The notes: generated by a model not told the origin, from the letters alone. A DNA stretch of 64,000 nucleotides from Uloborus plumipes (GCA_038373865.1 JAXGGA010001684.1:1-64000), one strand, 5' to 3'. Shown: positions 32,053-42,975, counted from the stretch's first letter. Translations and numbers: made by a program.

Positions 32053-32099
32053 TAGAATATTGAATTTTTATTTCTAAGCATTAAAGAATGAACGAACTA

Positions 32100-32350
32100 C
32101 GTAGGCAACCATATGTGTAATTTTCAAGGGGGCTAAGGCACGTTTTACGTTCTAAGACTTTGGTTTAAAGTGTTTATTTTCATTTGCTACGTATCTCTCA
32201 CTAACCTCTTTCCGTCTTACCTGATTTCGATGAAGATTTTTCAAATGTGTTGTCATTATTATGGGTGTTTCAGAGAATATTGTCCTTATTTTAATAGGGA
32301 TTTTGAACCCCCGTTTCCACGTTTACAATAATTAGTGGCACTAAGAACAG
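32100..32350. repeat. Dispersed repeat pair member
   Basis: Partner of 15760-16010 in the same orientation, based on a shared run of words including GAATATTGTCCTTATTTTAAT, GGATTTTG and AATTAGTGGCACT. Confidence 0.6.
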
Positions 32351-32411
32351 TGTCGTACCCAGAAACTAATTTTAGGGGGTGTATAACATCATTGCAACAA
32401 CGCCCAATTCT

Positions 32412-32720
32412 GTTGTTGTTGTTGTTTCTAATACCACTCGGGTATCCGAGCCCGAGTAGATGAAATCTGCTCGATTTAAGGCAGGAAAGATACGACTTCC
32501 GTTTTTAAGAGCACCATTTAGGTGGAAGACCGATTTAAGCTCAACACACATGCCATAAGGACCCGTTCATATTGTAGGCATCCATTCATAACTCACTTTC
32601 ACACACAGAAAGGACAATGACAGGAAAGAGAGAAAGTACGCCCATGCCCAAGCCGGGACTCGAACCCGGGGCCACCGCATCACGGTCAGACGTCGCTGAC
32701 CACTAGACGAGGCGGCCGGC
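32412..32720 (-). mobile_element. tRNA-derived SINE with perfect target duplications
   Basis: A 309-bp minus-strand element. It begins GCCGGCCGCCTCGTCTAGTG and contains an A box (32693-32706) and a consensus B box GGTTCGAGTCCC (32655-32666), the internal RNA polymerase III promoter. A tRNA-unrelated body follows, and it ends in an (AAC)n tail (32412-32427). Twelve-base duplications ACGCCCAATTCT flank it (32400-32411, 32721-32732), the mark of LINE-assisted insertion. I do not call it a working tRNA gene: the acceptor stem does not close and a SINE body is attached. Confidence 0.92.
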
Positions 32721-32781
32721 ACGCCCAATTCTCTCGTCAGGAAATGGAGCACGACTTTTCGGTTCGCGAACAGCAGTTTTT

Positions 32782-32912
32782 ACTTTCTTCTATATCTATT
32801 ATATAGAAGAAAGTATTGGTTTCGTGAAAATTTTCGAATGTCGAATTTTGACGGATTTGCACGTTTTGAGGTGCGCTGAGTCCATTTCGACCATTTTTGG
32901 AAAATGTCTGTC

Positions 32913-32950
<38 letters not shown>

Positions 32951-34026
32951 TGTCTGTGTGTGAGTCTGTATGTGTGTGACCAGTTTTTGTGGCCGCGCTA
33001 GAGCAAAAACTACTGCATGAAATCGAACAAAAATTTTTTCACATATGCACCACCATGTGAACTGGTGCACCTGACTTTGTTTAGCGAATTCCTCCAAGGG
33101 GGGTGGAGCAATCGCACGTGTTCTGCGCGTGGGTGATTGCTATATCTCAGGAAGTAACCGGCGGAATCAAACGAAAATTGGTCCATAGGTAGACCCTACC
33201 GAGGACAGGTGCTGATTCAATTTGCGTGTCAATATCTTGAAGGGAGGTGGAGCAATCGCACGTGTTCTGCGCGGGGGTGATTGCTATATCTCAGGAAGTA
33301 ACAAGCGGAATCAAACGAAAATTGGTCCATAGGTAGACCCTATAGAGTACAGGTGCTGATTCAATTTGTGTGTCAGTATCTTGAAGGGGGTGGAGAAATC
33401 GCACGTGTTCTGCGCGGGGGTGATTGCTATATCTCAGGAAGTAACAGGCGGAATCAAACGAAAATTGGTCCATAGGTAGACCCTATTGAGTACAATCGCT
33501 GATTCAATTTGTGTGTCAATATTTCAAAGGGGAGTGGAGCAATCAAAAGTGCTTATTTTGTCATTGCACCTACTGTATCTCGAGAAATATTGCTGAGATT
33601 TGAATGAAATTTGGAATAACACTAACCCAATAAGGAAGCAAGCATCGATTAAATTTTGGCGCCAATCGCCCCAGGGGGAGGGTGGGGTGATTTTTGCGCT
33701 TAGTCAACAATGCGAAAAATCAATTCATTAAAAAATCGCTTTCACGCTATTTAATTATCAAAACAGCTGAAAACTTTCAATGATTTGAAATTTTTTAACT
33801 GTTGCCAATTTCTTTTTACTAACAAATAAAATGTTTACAATTAATCTAAACAAGGCTTTTGCAATGATTTCCAATTTCGCTCATTGATTCTGCATTTGTA
33901 GGGTTATTACGATAATTGGGAAATTGGAGCTGTTTCCAATTATTCGGGCGAGTACGTATTTTATTTTGTAACTGGAATTCATAAGATAGATATAGAAGAA
34001 AGTTTCGTGACGGCCACGACAGCTAG
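32782..34026 (+). mobile_element. Helitron-like non-autonomous element
   Basis: The left end is a perfect 14-bp hairpin ACTTTCTTCTATAT / ATATAGAAGAAAGT with a 5-base loop (32782-32814). The right end repeats ATATAGAAGAAAGT (33990-34003), followed by the hairpin TCGTG-ACGGC-CACGA (34005-34019) and CTAG|T (34023-34026). A GC hairpin shortly before CTRR next to T is the Helitron 3' signature. A (GT)n tract lies at 32919-32949. No Rep/helicase frame, so non-autonomous. The exact 5' TC terminus is uncertain. Confidence 0.68.
33097..33545. repeat. Tandem repeat inside the Helitron-like element
   Basis: Three close copies and one diverged copy of a unit of about 145 bp: GGTGGAGCAATCGCACGTG, TTCTGCGCG(G/T)GGGTGATTGC, TATATCTCAGGAAGTAAC, then AAAATTGGTCCATAGGTAG. 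Internal tandem units are common in non-autonomous Helitrons. Confidence 0.88.
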
Positions 34027-34029
34027 TTC

Positions 34030-34821
34030 GGTTTGTAAATAGTTTTCAATGATAGCTAATGTCTGGGAAACTTCAGAAAACTTTCTTTGATTTTTTCGAA
34101 ATAAAAAACAAATTACTGAGACTACCCAGGGGAAAATCGACCAACGGTTTTGTTCAAGGTCCAAAAATCCCTCAACCATAACAGCAATCAGTGTCGGTTT
34201 CATGAAAAGAGCTATGAGGTGCAACATCCTTTTCCAGAACTGAATCAGGTTTTATTTTTTCACTATCATTACAACTTTTTTTTTTTTTTGCATAAAAAAT
34301 TTGCCTTCAGCAAAGAGAGCAGGGGTATAGTCAGTAGGGGGAGGGTAAGAGATAGAGACTGCGTTACTCCGCTTTTGAATTTTATCTCAAGCCTGATCCT
34401 CCTTTTCAGCCTTCACATTTTGATTTCAACTTGTTATTAGCTTCGACAACTCTTTTGTTCAGGTTCACATTTGTAAGCGCTCGTCACCTTTTCCCCCTTC
34501 AAAACTACACGACCGTAGTCGGATTTAGGCTCTGAAGTTTAAGGGTGCAACAGTAGCGGGGATCTACTGGGGGGAGGGATATTCGCCAGGGGCTACATGC
34601 GCCCAACTTTAGAAAATTTTGGAAAATTATCATAAAAGAGCTGGATTTTAGTTAATTTAAGAATTTTGTTTATAGTCATGTTAACTGGAATGGAGGGTAA
34701 GAACTTCAAGCTATTTAAGGGCCGGGGGGCATGACTGTTGTAATATACTTTGTCAAAAACCATATAACAAATATTTTTGATAAAATGTATTGCAACAACC
34801 ATGTTTTTTTTTTTTTTTTAG
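34030..34821. other. No gene recognised
   Basis: Mixed AT-rich sequence ending in a long T tract and AG (34803-34821), which would serve as a splice acceptor for the candidate exon next to it. Confidence 0.4.
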
Positions 34822-35130
34822 ACTTTTACAAGCCGTGTACTCCTCCTAGCTATCATTTTTTTGAAGAATCTCAACAGACAGCCAAGTATTTCCTTATTGG
34901 AATATCAAATGGAAGAAGTCATCCTTACGAGCTCATTCAACGTTCCAATTCTCGAACATTTCTCTTTGGGGGGCCTACCTACCCCCACGATCAATCCCTC
35001 ACACCCGGCGGACCTGCCGACCGCCGATCACGCGACCCGTCCGGGGCAATCAGCCCCCTGGTACGAGGTCAGCCCGATGTACCGAGCACACTTGGCAGGC
35101 GGTACTGGGAATTCCTTCGCTAAAAGGGAG
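34822..35130 (+). CDS. Candidate protein-coding exon, unknown product
   Basis: After a T17-AG (34803-34821), a strong 3' splice-site look, one frame stays open from 34822 to a TAG at 35155. The first half is AT-rich. The second half is abruptly GC-rich with high GC at third codon positions and Pro/Thr/Ala-rich peptide text (for example PTPTINPSHPADLPTADHAT and WYEVSPMYRAHLAGG). A possible but weak donor, GAG|GTGGCT, is at 35131. I recognise no domain. It could be an exon of a longer gene outside the window or a chance open frame in a GC island. Confidence 0.35.
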
Positions 35131-35159
35131 GTGGCTGGAATTGAATCAGCAATGTAGAA

Positions 35160-36357
35160 ATAGTTCTTGGGAAGATGTCAAGAGTAGAGTTGAAGTTTGA
35201 GATCCTACTTTTCGAGTGTTTAGTGAATTGAACCGTTTGTTTCAAAAAGAAGTCGAGAGACAAGCTTTAAGAGTTCGAAAAAGCACTTTTACCCTTATTT
35301 TTAAAAAAGTCGATACGAGTTACCAAATTTTAAACCGGAATTTATGCAAATTTAGACACATTTCCTTCAGTAAAAACTGTTGTAAGCGAAATTAAAAACA
35401 TCGATGCGGGTTACCAAAATTTATACAAATTTAGACATTACTTTCAGTAAAAACTGTTGTAAAGGAAATTGAACAATTTAATGTGATGATATAAATGTTT
35501 TCTTAAAATCAGAAATTCTGTCTTGTAACTGGTTTTTGAAACAAATGATTTAATTACAATTGCAGAAAAGCATTTTACAATGATGCATTTCAGTATCGAA
35601 TCGCTTATTTCATAAATTATTAGTCCTGTAATTGAATTGGGGAGGGGTGGACACCGTCCCCAGAAATATTTGGTGATTTGCAATAAAAAATACAGCGAAT
35701 GGAATCGAGCCTCTTCAAATATATAATGTTTTCCAACTGCAGCACTAAAATTCATCCAAATGGCATACCGTTTATTTCAAGAAAAGCGAATGACAATTGA
35801 TATAGTAGCTTAATAAAATAATTTTGGAAACAATTGTGCGTGTTTTGAGTAAACTAATCCAAGCTCGCAAGTGTTTTGTAGAAGACAATTTGTTTTTTCT
35901 CTTTTATTCTTTTCTCGGGTGGGAGGGAACTCCTACACAAAGTGATATGTGATCCACCAAAAGATAGTCCCAATATACTGTCTAAAAATTATGGGGTTAA
36001 TTTCACTATATTTTCATGCAATATGCACTTGCACACGTTCTGATGCTTTTTTTACGTATTTAGTACCAGTGGCGCGGCGTCTAGCACAAAATATGCAATT
36101 TTGATACTTGGAAATATAAAGACAAGCTTTTATAATTTTAAATGTAATTTTATACATTTGGCTTGATTCGTTGATGAAAAGTATCTTTTACAGGAGAACT
36201 TTAAATTTCTTTCCAGAAGTTTTATCTTATGCTTCAAATTAATGGCTCCGATCTGAGGACTACTGATTTTCTGCTGTGTTGCACTAAAATATCGTGAAAA
36301 TATACACCATTGCTTGTAGTCAACAAATTAGCACCGTCTTTTGAAGCAATAAACCAC
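35160..36357. other. No gene recognised
   Basis: AT-rich. A short direct repeat lies at 35321-35460 (ACCAAA(A)TTT, ATGCAAATTTAGACA, TTTCAGTAAAAACTGTTGTAA), two units about 80 bp apart. CAGTGGCGCGGCGTCTAGC at 36067 looks like a lone hAT-type end. Confidence 0.5.
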
Positions 36358-36359
36358 TA

Positions 36360-36913
36360 CAGTGAACTCTCACTTATGCGCCGGGCCAAGGGACAAAAAG
36401 AAAAAGGCACATAAGTGAGAGAGTATGCATAGGTGAAAAAGCCTATTTAAAGGACTAAAACGCAACATAGGTTCTAATGAAGGAATTGAAGAAAAATGTT
36501 TTTATAGAAAAGAGACACAATACAACGGTTTGGCAATTACTGTAACGTAACTACGAGGATAAAGTGAAAAAAAAAGTAGCATACTTAATTACAAACTGTT
36601 CCTATTAAAACGATACATAATAAATAATTTCCCTTTCTGAACTTTATTACATTCGAAAAAATGCCTTCCGTGAGCAATAAAGTTGAAAGATTTAGGAGGA
36701 GAGTGAAGAAAAATGCTTATTTTTTAAAAAGAAATTCAGTTTTTTACATTTCAGTTAAAGTTCGGCTCATACGTGAAATATTTATCTTTAGAGCGACACA
36801 TAAACGAATGATACTATCATTATTTTGATATGGAATGTACTGGGACCATTTAAAATTGTCGTATAAGTGAAAAAGGCGCATAAATGAGGCGGCGTATAAG
36901 TGAGAGTTCACTG
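36360..36913. mobile_element. pogo/Tigger-like MITE
   Basis: 554 bp with inverted ends CAGTGAACTCTCACTTATGC and CAGTGAACTCTCACTTATAC, flanked by TA (36358-36359, 36914-36915). CAGT(G)-A-CTCTC ends with TA targets fit the pogo/Tigger branch of Tc1/mariner. The interior repeats CATAAGTGAGAG-type words. No transposase. Confidence 0.85.
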
Positions 36914-36929
36914 TACTTTCTTTTAGTGT

Positions 36930-37420
36930 ACTCAAAGGATTCCGTCAAAGACAGCAGTATCTTCTTCTCGTGTCAGAACACTTTTACTTATTACCCCATC
37001 ATCTTCGACACGCCAGTGCCATGCGTGCCTGACAAAGTAGAGGGCTATTGTCCTGAATGAACTGTCTGGGCTCATACTTATCCCCGGACCAAGATAATGG
37101 TCCACAACCCTCGCGCCAGCCCCCCAAGTCGAAGTGTCAATAGTAGCGCCGCTCGTGCCAGGATGGCACTTCGAGGAGAAGTTTATGTCCTTTATCTGAT
37201 GCCGCGAAGGTAAACAGGAAACTTGTGTCGCACCCCTTCCAGGGACCTTCCCCTCCATCTTCGAGGATTCTGGAGGACCAAAAGACAGCTTTATGGAATT
37301 CTTGCAGTGGAAGATAATCCACAGAGCTCTTCTTCTAATGCACGACGTCTCCAGGAATTGAGATATATTCGTCGTGCCAGGAAACAGTACATGTGCACTT
37401 TATCTTGACATCAGTTGGCT
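36930..37420 (-). pseudogene. Possible decayed coding block, unknown
   Basis: Balanced base composition unlike the surroundings. The minus strand offers overlapping open frames of 108 codons (37258-36932, ending in a proper stop) and 61 codons (37322-37137). Residues such as IDTSTWGAGARVVDHYLGPG and VRHAWHWRVEDDG look protein-like. No single frame joins the pieces and I recognise no family. Alternatives are a conserved non-coding block or a broken retrocopy. Confidence 0.25.
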
Positions 37421-38417
37421 TCGTGCTGGGGACAAAGAAGGTGATATTTTTGTGCTCCCTGGTCTCTTTCCACCTCATTTATTCGTTTTCTGGGTGGGTG
37501 AAAGAGGTTCTAGAAAATCGCCTCTTTCTTCACTAGATAGGCTGAACGTTAGGTCTTTTGAATTTAAATCTCAGACGGGGCGAGATGAAGGTCCTGTCTC
37601 CTTAGAATGGGGTTTAAATGCCAGACTTTTAGAGCGCTTGTGTGGTGTAAATGCGAATCTTCTTAGCGATAACATTGATACATGCCTACAGCAAATTCTA
37701 AATGCTGTTTTCGCTGTCGTCGAATAACCATTTGAGATGGATTTTTTCCTTGATTGTGTTACCAGTGGCGTAGTTGCCATGTCGCAACTATCATGGATGC
37801 GAGGAGTTCTCAATCTCATAGGGGCCCCAAAGGGAATTCAAAAATGCTCAAAATGAATGCTTTACATAATCCTGCCACAGACAAAAGGCTCCCAAAAGTG
37901 TGCAACGACGGACCCAAAATCTTAAAATTATTCACTGAGTGTTACCCTCAGTGGGGGCTTCATCAAGCCACATTGGAGCGCTTGGCGTAGACTTAATGCA
38001 GGGCCTAATTACCCAAAAGGCTCAGGAAACTTGATCTTCCTCTCAAAATTTTAAAATAGATCAAAAATGACTGCAAAACCGTCTCCTAAAATAAGTGTCT
38101 GTTTTTAAAGAGCTAACAAACATTAGAACTGGTTCAACAAAAGAGTTTGAAAGAATTTAAGTTCAGCTCCCATTTCCTAAAATGTGGTCACATGCTGTTT
38201 TTAACTGTGAGATTTGACCAAGCGTTGTGGTAATCTACTTTTTTCCCATTTAAGTAATTTTCTGAAGTGATACATCTACTTCAACGGGGAGAGAATAATG
38301 TTTAACCTGAATTCTGATGGGCTCCTTTTGAAAATAATGGTTTAAGCATTTGTGAATTTTAAAAGGTAAAAATTGGGAATCCCCAAAGTGACACTGAGCT
38401 TCCCCTGACTTATGAGG
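37421..38417. other. No gene recognised
   Basis: A 117-codon plus-strand frame at 37374-37727 lacks domains. CAGTGGCGTAGTTGCCATG at 37764 resembles a hAT-type end (CAGTGGCGTA class) without a partner found nearby. Confidence 0.4.
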
Positions 38418-38421
38418 TTAA

Positions 38422-38665
38422 CCCTTTAACTGACAAGTTATTTTGATTTTTAACACTTTTCCAAGCACAAACCCGAGAAACAGTCGGGTTTGACAAAGAG
38501 ATGAAGCCGAAATAAACGTCTCCCGATATATATTCGGGTATAACAATACGATGCACTCAAAAAATAAATAAATAAATAAATAAAATTGCCCCGAGTAATA
38601 CTCGGGTGTGACATTTTCGAAAACCAGCTGTGCCCGAGACTATCTCGGGCATGACAGTTAAAAGG
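38422..38665. mobile_element. piggyBac-like MITE with four hairpins
   Basis: Ends CCCTTTAACTGACAAG and (inverted) CCTTTTAACTGTCATG lie between TTAA sites (38418-38421, 38666-38669). The 244-bp interior holds four short hairpins spaced 40-70 bp: CCCGA-GAAACAG-TCGGG, CCCGA-TATATAT-TCGGG, CCCGAG-TAATA-CTCGGG and CCCGAG-ACTAT-CTCGGG, each followed by a (T/A)(T/A/G)GAC(A)-like word. Non-coding. Confidence 0.85.
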
Positions 38666-38669
38666 TTAA

Positions 38670-39148
38670 TCAGGCCGAAAGCTCACGCTGGCCCTCTTTT
38701 ATCTCAATACGCAACATACCATTATTTCCACATTCCGAACACAAATTTCGAGCAGTAATTTGTATAGTAGCTTACTTTTCAGAGGTTAAAATTGAAAATG
38801 TTCATGGTTTCAATGCAACTAAAAGTTCTCCGAATTTTTTTTTTTCTTTTTCAAAAGCAATATTTATTCTTTTTGTGCAAACTGCAATACAACTGTAATG
38901 TCAAACTGTTCGAAGTTTTAAATGCATTAAATGTTTAATTTAAACCACAAATAATAAAGAAATTGATGAAAAAGGAAAATATTACATATTTTAACCAACA
39001 TTAATTTAAGAAACAATAGTTTTAACTTAGTAAACTTTGCAAATTACAATCTGGGAAGCAATAATTCTAATATGCTTTTACAAACATATTTGAACTGTAG
39101 TTACTTTTACAAAATGTGCAAGTTCTTAAAAAAATCATTGGTTTCTGT
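38670..39148. other. No gene recognised
   Basis: AT-rich; no element ends or coding frames seen. Confidence 0.5.
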
Positions 39149-39741
39149 TAGTGATGTGCCGGATATCCGTATCCGCGGAGCTCCGCAGGGAAAAACGATC
39201 CGGATCCGGATCTTTTTCGGCGGATCTCAAACGGATCTTTTGCATCATTATTATTATTTTATTATTATTATTATTATTTTTCTTGAAATTCTTAAAAAAA
39301 TAGCAATAAAATACTATTAATTTACAAAAAAAAAGTTTTCAGCCTTTATAGGCATGAATTAAGTACTAATGTAAAGTGTATTAAGTACAAATGTTCAGTA
39401 TTAATTAAATTGTTTATAATTAGATTGAAATTTAAATCTTCATGATATTTTAATTGAAATAATTATTTTAATAGAATGCGCAGTTTGTTTTAACATTAGA
39501 CGAAACCAGGGTTCGGAAATATCATGAAACTTTCGAAAATAACTGAAGGAAAGAACTGGAGGACTGTAATTTAATGTCATAAAAATGTAACATATAGCAT
39601 ACTAATACTATTTATTGAGTATTATATTCATGTTTCCTGTAGAACTGAAATAGCATATTTACATGTGCATGTGCCCTGTAAAATTCACAGCAAATAATAA
39701 GCGTGAAATAACATGCAAAATATATCATATATTTTGTGATG

Positions 39742-41820
39742 CAGGGGTGCCCATCCCCCCAAGCTCAATGGCGCAAATCCCCCCCCCCCAAAAAAAAAAA
39801 TTCAAAACTCTCTTGTGCTTTTTAGCCTACTTTCCCGTTAAAAATAAAAGAAAGACGAAAAAAGTATTAAAAGTAGCTTAATGCATCTAAAAAATATCGC
39901 CAAGTCCAAAAAATATCGCCAAGTAAAAAAATAAAGAGGTAAAATGAATATCGAAAAATTAAAAATTTGAAAGTAGGGTATTGAGATGGGGAATTTGTGT
40001 GTCGGTCTGTCGGTCGGTCGATCGGTAGGTCTGTTTGTCCCCCCCTAATAACTTTTAAATGAACATTCCGACTTGGACAAACTTTTTTTTGTTGGAAAGA
40101 TCTCGGCGAGTACAGCTCATTCCCATATTTGATTTTTTGATTTGAACAATTTTTAGTTCAACTTTGAGCCGTTCAAATAACCGGTCCCGCGATACTAACT
40201 TTTGAATGAACAGTCCGATTTGAACAAACTTTTTTTGTTCGAAAGATCTTTTCAAGGATACTTCATTCCCGTACCGACATTTTTGATTTGAACAATTTTT
40301 TCGTTCAACATTGAACCGTTCAAACAAGCTCTCACCCCTAATAACTTTTGAGTGAACAATCCGATTTAAACAAACTTTTTTTTTGTTCGAAAAATATCGG
40401 CAAGGATACTTCATTACCGTATTTAAATTTTCAATTTGAACATTTTTTCGTTCAACATTGAACCGTTCAATCAACCTTTCTCCACCTAATAACTTTTAAG
40501 TGAACCGTCTGAATTGAATAAACTTTTTTTGTTCGAAAGATCTCGGAGAGACTCGTTCCCATATTTCACTTTTCAATTTGAACCATTTTTCGTTCAATGA
40601 TGAACCGTTCAGAAATTTTTTTAACATGAGCGCCTACTGGGAAATTTAAATTGAATGTTGATTCTAAACTTAAAGGCGGATTTCCTTCAAACTAACTTTG
40701 TAAGAAAACAGTTTTGATAAAAAATGTATGTTAGGTACTTTTCTGAAAAATCTTCTGTGAGGACTCTCATTCCGACTCCGACTCCGCAAACATGGCGGAA
40801 ATGCAGGCTCAGAAAAAAATGACTGACTGGGCAGACGATTTTTTGTTTATTTATTCATTTTTTTTGTTTAATTTATTATTATTATTTTTATTTATTTATT
40901 TTTTTTTTTGGCAGACGATATTTTTTTTGATTACAAAAATTGTTCATTCACGAGAGCATTTTATTCTTTACTTATATTTAACAACTGGCAACGGATTAAA
41001 AATAAAATTTGAGACATTTTATTAACGAACGAGGTTTTTTTTCTTTCTTCGATAAAATGTGTTTTGATGTTCTTTATACTTTTATTATTTTTTCATTTTT
41101 TTTTCATTTGAAAACGATTGTGAAATTTTTCTACGGAAGAACTATAGCAGTTACATTCTTTAAAAGGTGCGACAAAACTTTATTTACTCGTTTATTTACT
41201 TTTTACGTGTCCTGATGAGAGGGGTATATTTTGCTTTTAGAAATCAGCTTTAAGTGTTATAAAGGTATGTTTGACATAATTTTCAGTTTCAGATATTCAA
41301 GAGAATATTGATTAGATGCTAGATTGCCTATGTCGATGTACGGGAAAGTAGGCTCGTTTAGTTCTTGACAGAACTTCTTGTTATTTTTATCCCTCTTTTT
41401 TATTTTATTCACTTTTTTAAATATTATTTATTTATTTTTTAAGTTATTATTATTTTTTTAAATATTATTTATTTTTTTTTTAAATTATAACTATTATTTT
41501 TTTTAAATATGTTATTAATTTTTAAAAAGTGCGGATTTTGCGCAGAATAGAATCGCTTATTTTTCCTTCCAGACATTCTAAGCACACACACACAAATTAA
41601 TAAATAAATAAGTAATAATAAAGAAATAAAAGAAATAATTTTAATTTTAAAAATAAATTAATGAATAAATTTTATTCAAAAAATCAGCAAATGATTTAAA
41701 TTAAAACAATAAATTTATAAATTATTTAAATAAATAAATAAATTAGTTTAAAAAAATCCCCCCCCCCAAAAATTTTGATGGTGCAACATGCGCCATAATC
41801 CCCCCCTGTGGGCACCCATG
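39742..41820. mobile_element. hAT-type element, CAGGGGTGCCCA ends
   Basis: Left end CAGGGGTGCCCATCCCCC, right end (inverted) CATGGGTGCCCACAGGGGG. Perfect 8-bp duplications TTGTGATG flank it (39734-39741, 41821-41828). Long C and A runs follow each end. It contains the Helentron-like copy B. Without that insert it is about 500 bp, so it is a MITE without transposase. Confidence 0.88.
39828..41379. mobile_element. Helentron-like non-autonomous element, copy B
   Basis: TACTTTCCCG start (39828), inverse CGGGAAAGTA at 41341-41350, hairpin GTTCT-TGAC-AGAAC at 41361-41374 and CTTCTT end. Collinear with copy A (25313-29389) but without the hAT insertion: the site corresponding to CTAAAAAG reads uninterrupted GTTATAAAGGTATG near 41258. 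Contains four or five diverged modules (TAACTTTTGA(A/G)TGAACA, GTTCGAAAGATCT) from 40050 to 40620. In this copy the terminal match extends to AGCCTACTTTCCCG, 14 bp. Confidence 0.72.
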
Positions 41821-41895
41821 TTGTGATGTGCCGGATATCCACATCCGGTATCCGTATCAGCATATCTGCATTTTTCCCGATCCGGCACATCACTA

Positions 41896-42970
41896 GTTCC
41901 TATGCAGACACTTCTGTCGCTAAAAGCTGTCTCGTTGCTCAAATGAACCAAATTCAAATCCAATTTTCTTATCCTATTGTCAGAAAAAGGCGAAAACAAA
42001 TAAACTTTCATATGAAAAGTCTAAATTAGGCTTCTCCTTATTTCACAAACTGGCGTAATAAAAACAAAGACAATTTATTTATAAACCGCCATCTTCTAAT
42101 CTTCGCTTCAATTGTTTGATAAACAAGAAAAATCATAACACAACTGATAAAAATAGCGAGAAGTACAAAAGAAGGAAAATAATTCAGTGCTGCTGAACTC
42201 ATTTTCTGCTAAGGTCCTCAAATGCCCGGACCCCCCAAAGAGTCAGAAAAGAGCAAAGTCTAAAAACCCATCTCAACACACTTCAAGACTATGAAATCTT
42301 CACTCTTATCTCATTATTGTTTTTTTTTTTTTCGTTTATTCCTGTGACTTTACTTCTTTGGGCGAGAAAGAAGAAAAAATTAACAACCCAAACAAGAGAA
42401 AAAAGGTTGAAAGTAAAAAACAAAAAATGGTGAAGGTGTTTACGGATTGGAAGAAAAGTTTCTCAGAAATCCACTTCAGTTCTTTTGCTTTTTATTATCA
42501 CTATATATTCATTTCACTTCAGTTTCGTTTTATAAACGGGCGGGCGATCTTTTATTTTTGTCTTTTCTGTAATAACCACAAGCTCTGCAATAGGTGAAAA
42601 TATTTTAATTAAAAAAAATATTTTAACGCTTAAGAGTGGGTAAATTTTGCAAATAATAAATATTTATTATGTGCGATTGAAAGTGCTGTGATTACTAAGA
42701 GTAAAATATATCAATAAATATTTTAGGAAAACGTCTAAAGAACTAAAGCTTATTTTCTCTTTAAAAACTTTTCTAGACCACACGCAAATATCCTTTTTTT
42801 CTCTTTTCTCCCTATAACGAAAATTAATTTATCAACAAAATCATATAAAATTCTTTGATTAAAAAGCTTCAAAGTTATATATAATTTTAAAATTCAACTA
42901 AAATGGATAAGAGAACGTTAAAAGAAATTTATTTAATAGTTTCTACTTATCTGTGACGTAATTCATTCAT
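41896..42970. other. No gene recognised
   Basis: AT-rich, with lysine-rich chance frames around 42358-42597. No domains, RNA genes or element ends seen. Confidence 0.45.
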
Positions 42971-42975
42971 TTTAT

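Larger units (their letters stand above)
39149..41895. mobile_element. Outer hAT-type element, TAGTGATGTGCCGGAT ends
   Basis: TAGTGATGTGCCGGATATCC on the left and the inverse of TAGTGATGTGCCGGATCGGG on the right. Flanks GTTTCTGT and GTTCCTAT could be a decayed 8-bp duplication (6 of 8). Subterminal CGGATCCGGAT words occur. The right 70 bp is itself nearly palindromic, so a shorter element at 41824-41893 is an alternative reading. Confidence 0.6.

Noticed and set aside
32640..32722. Functional tRNA gene on the minus strand
   Set aside because: A and B boxes are good, but the acceptor stem does not pair and a 309-bp body with an AAC tail and target duplications is attached, so it is a SINE.
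34803..35123. Alternative 130-codon frame through the candidate exon
   Set aside because: It starts upstream of the T tract, runs through poly-T as phenylalanines, and has lower third-position GC than the frame chosen.
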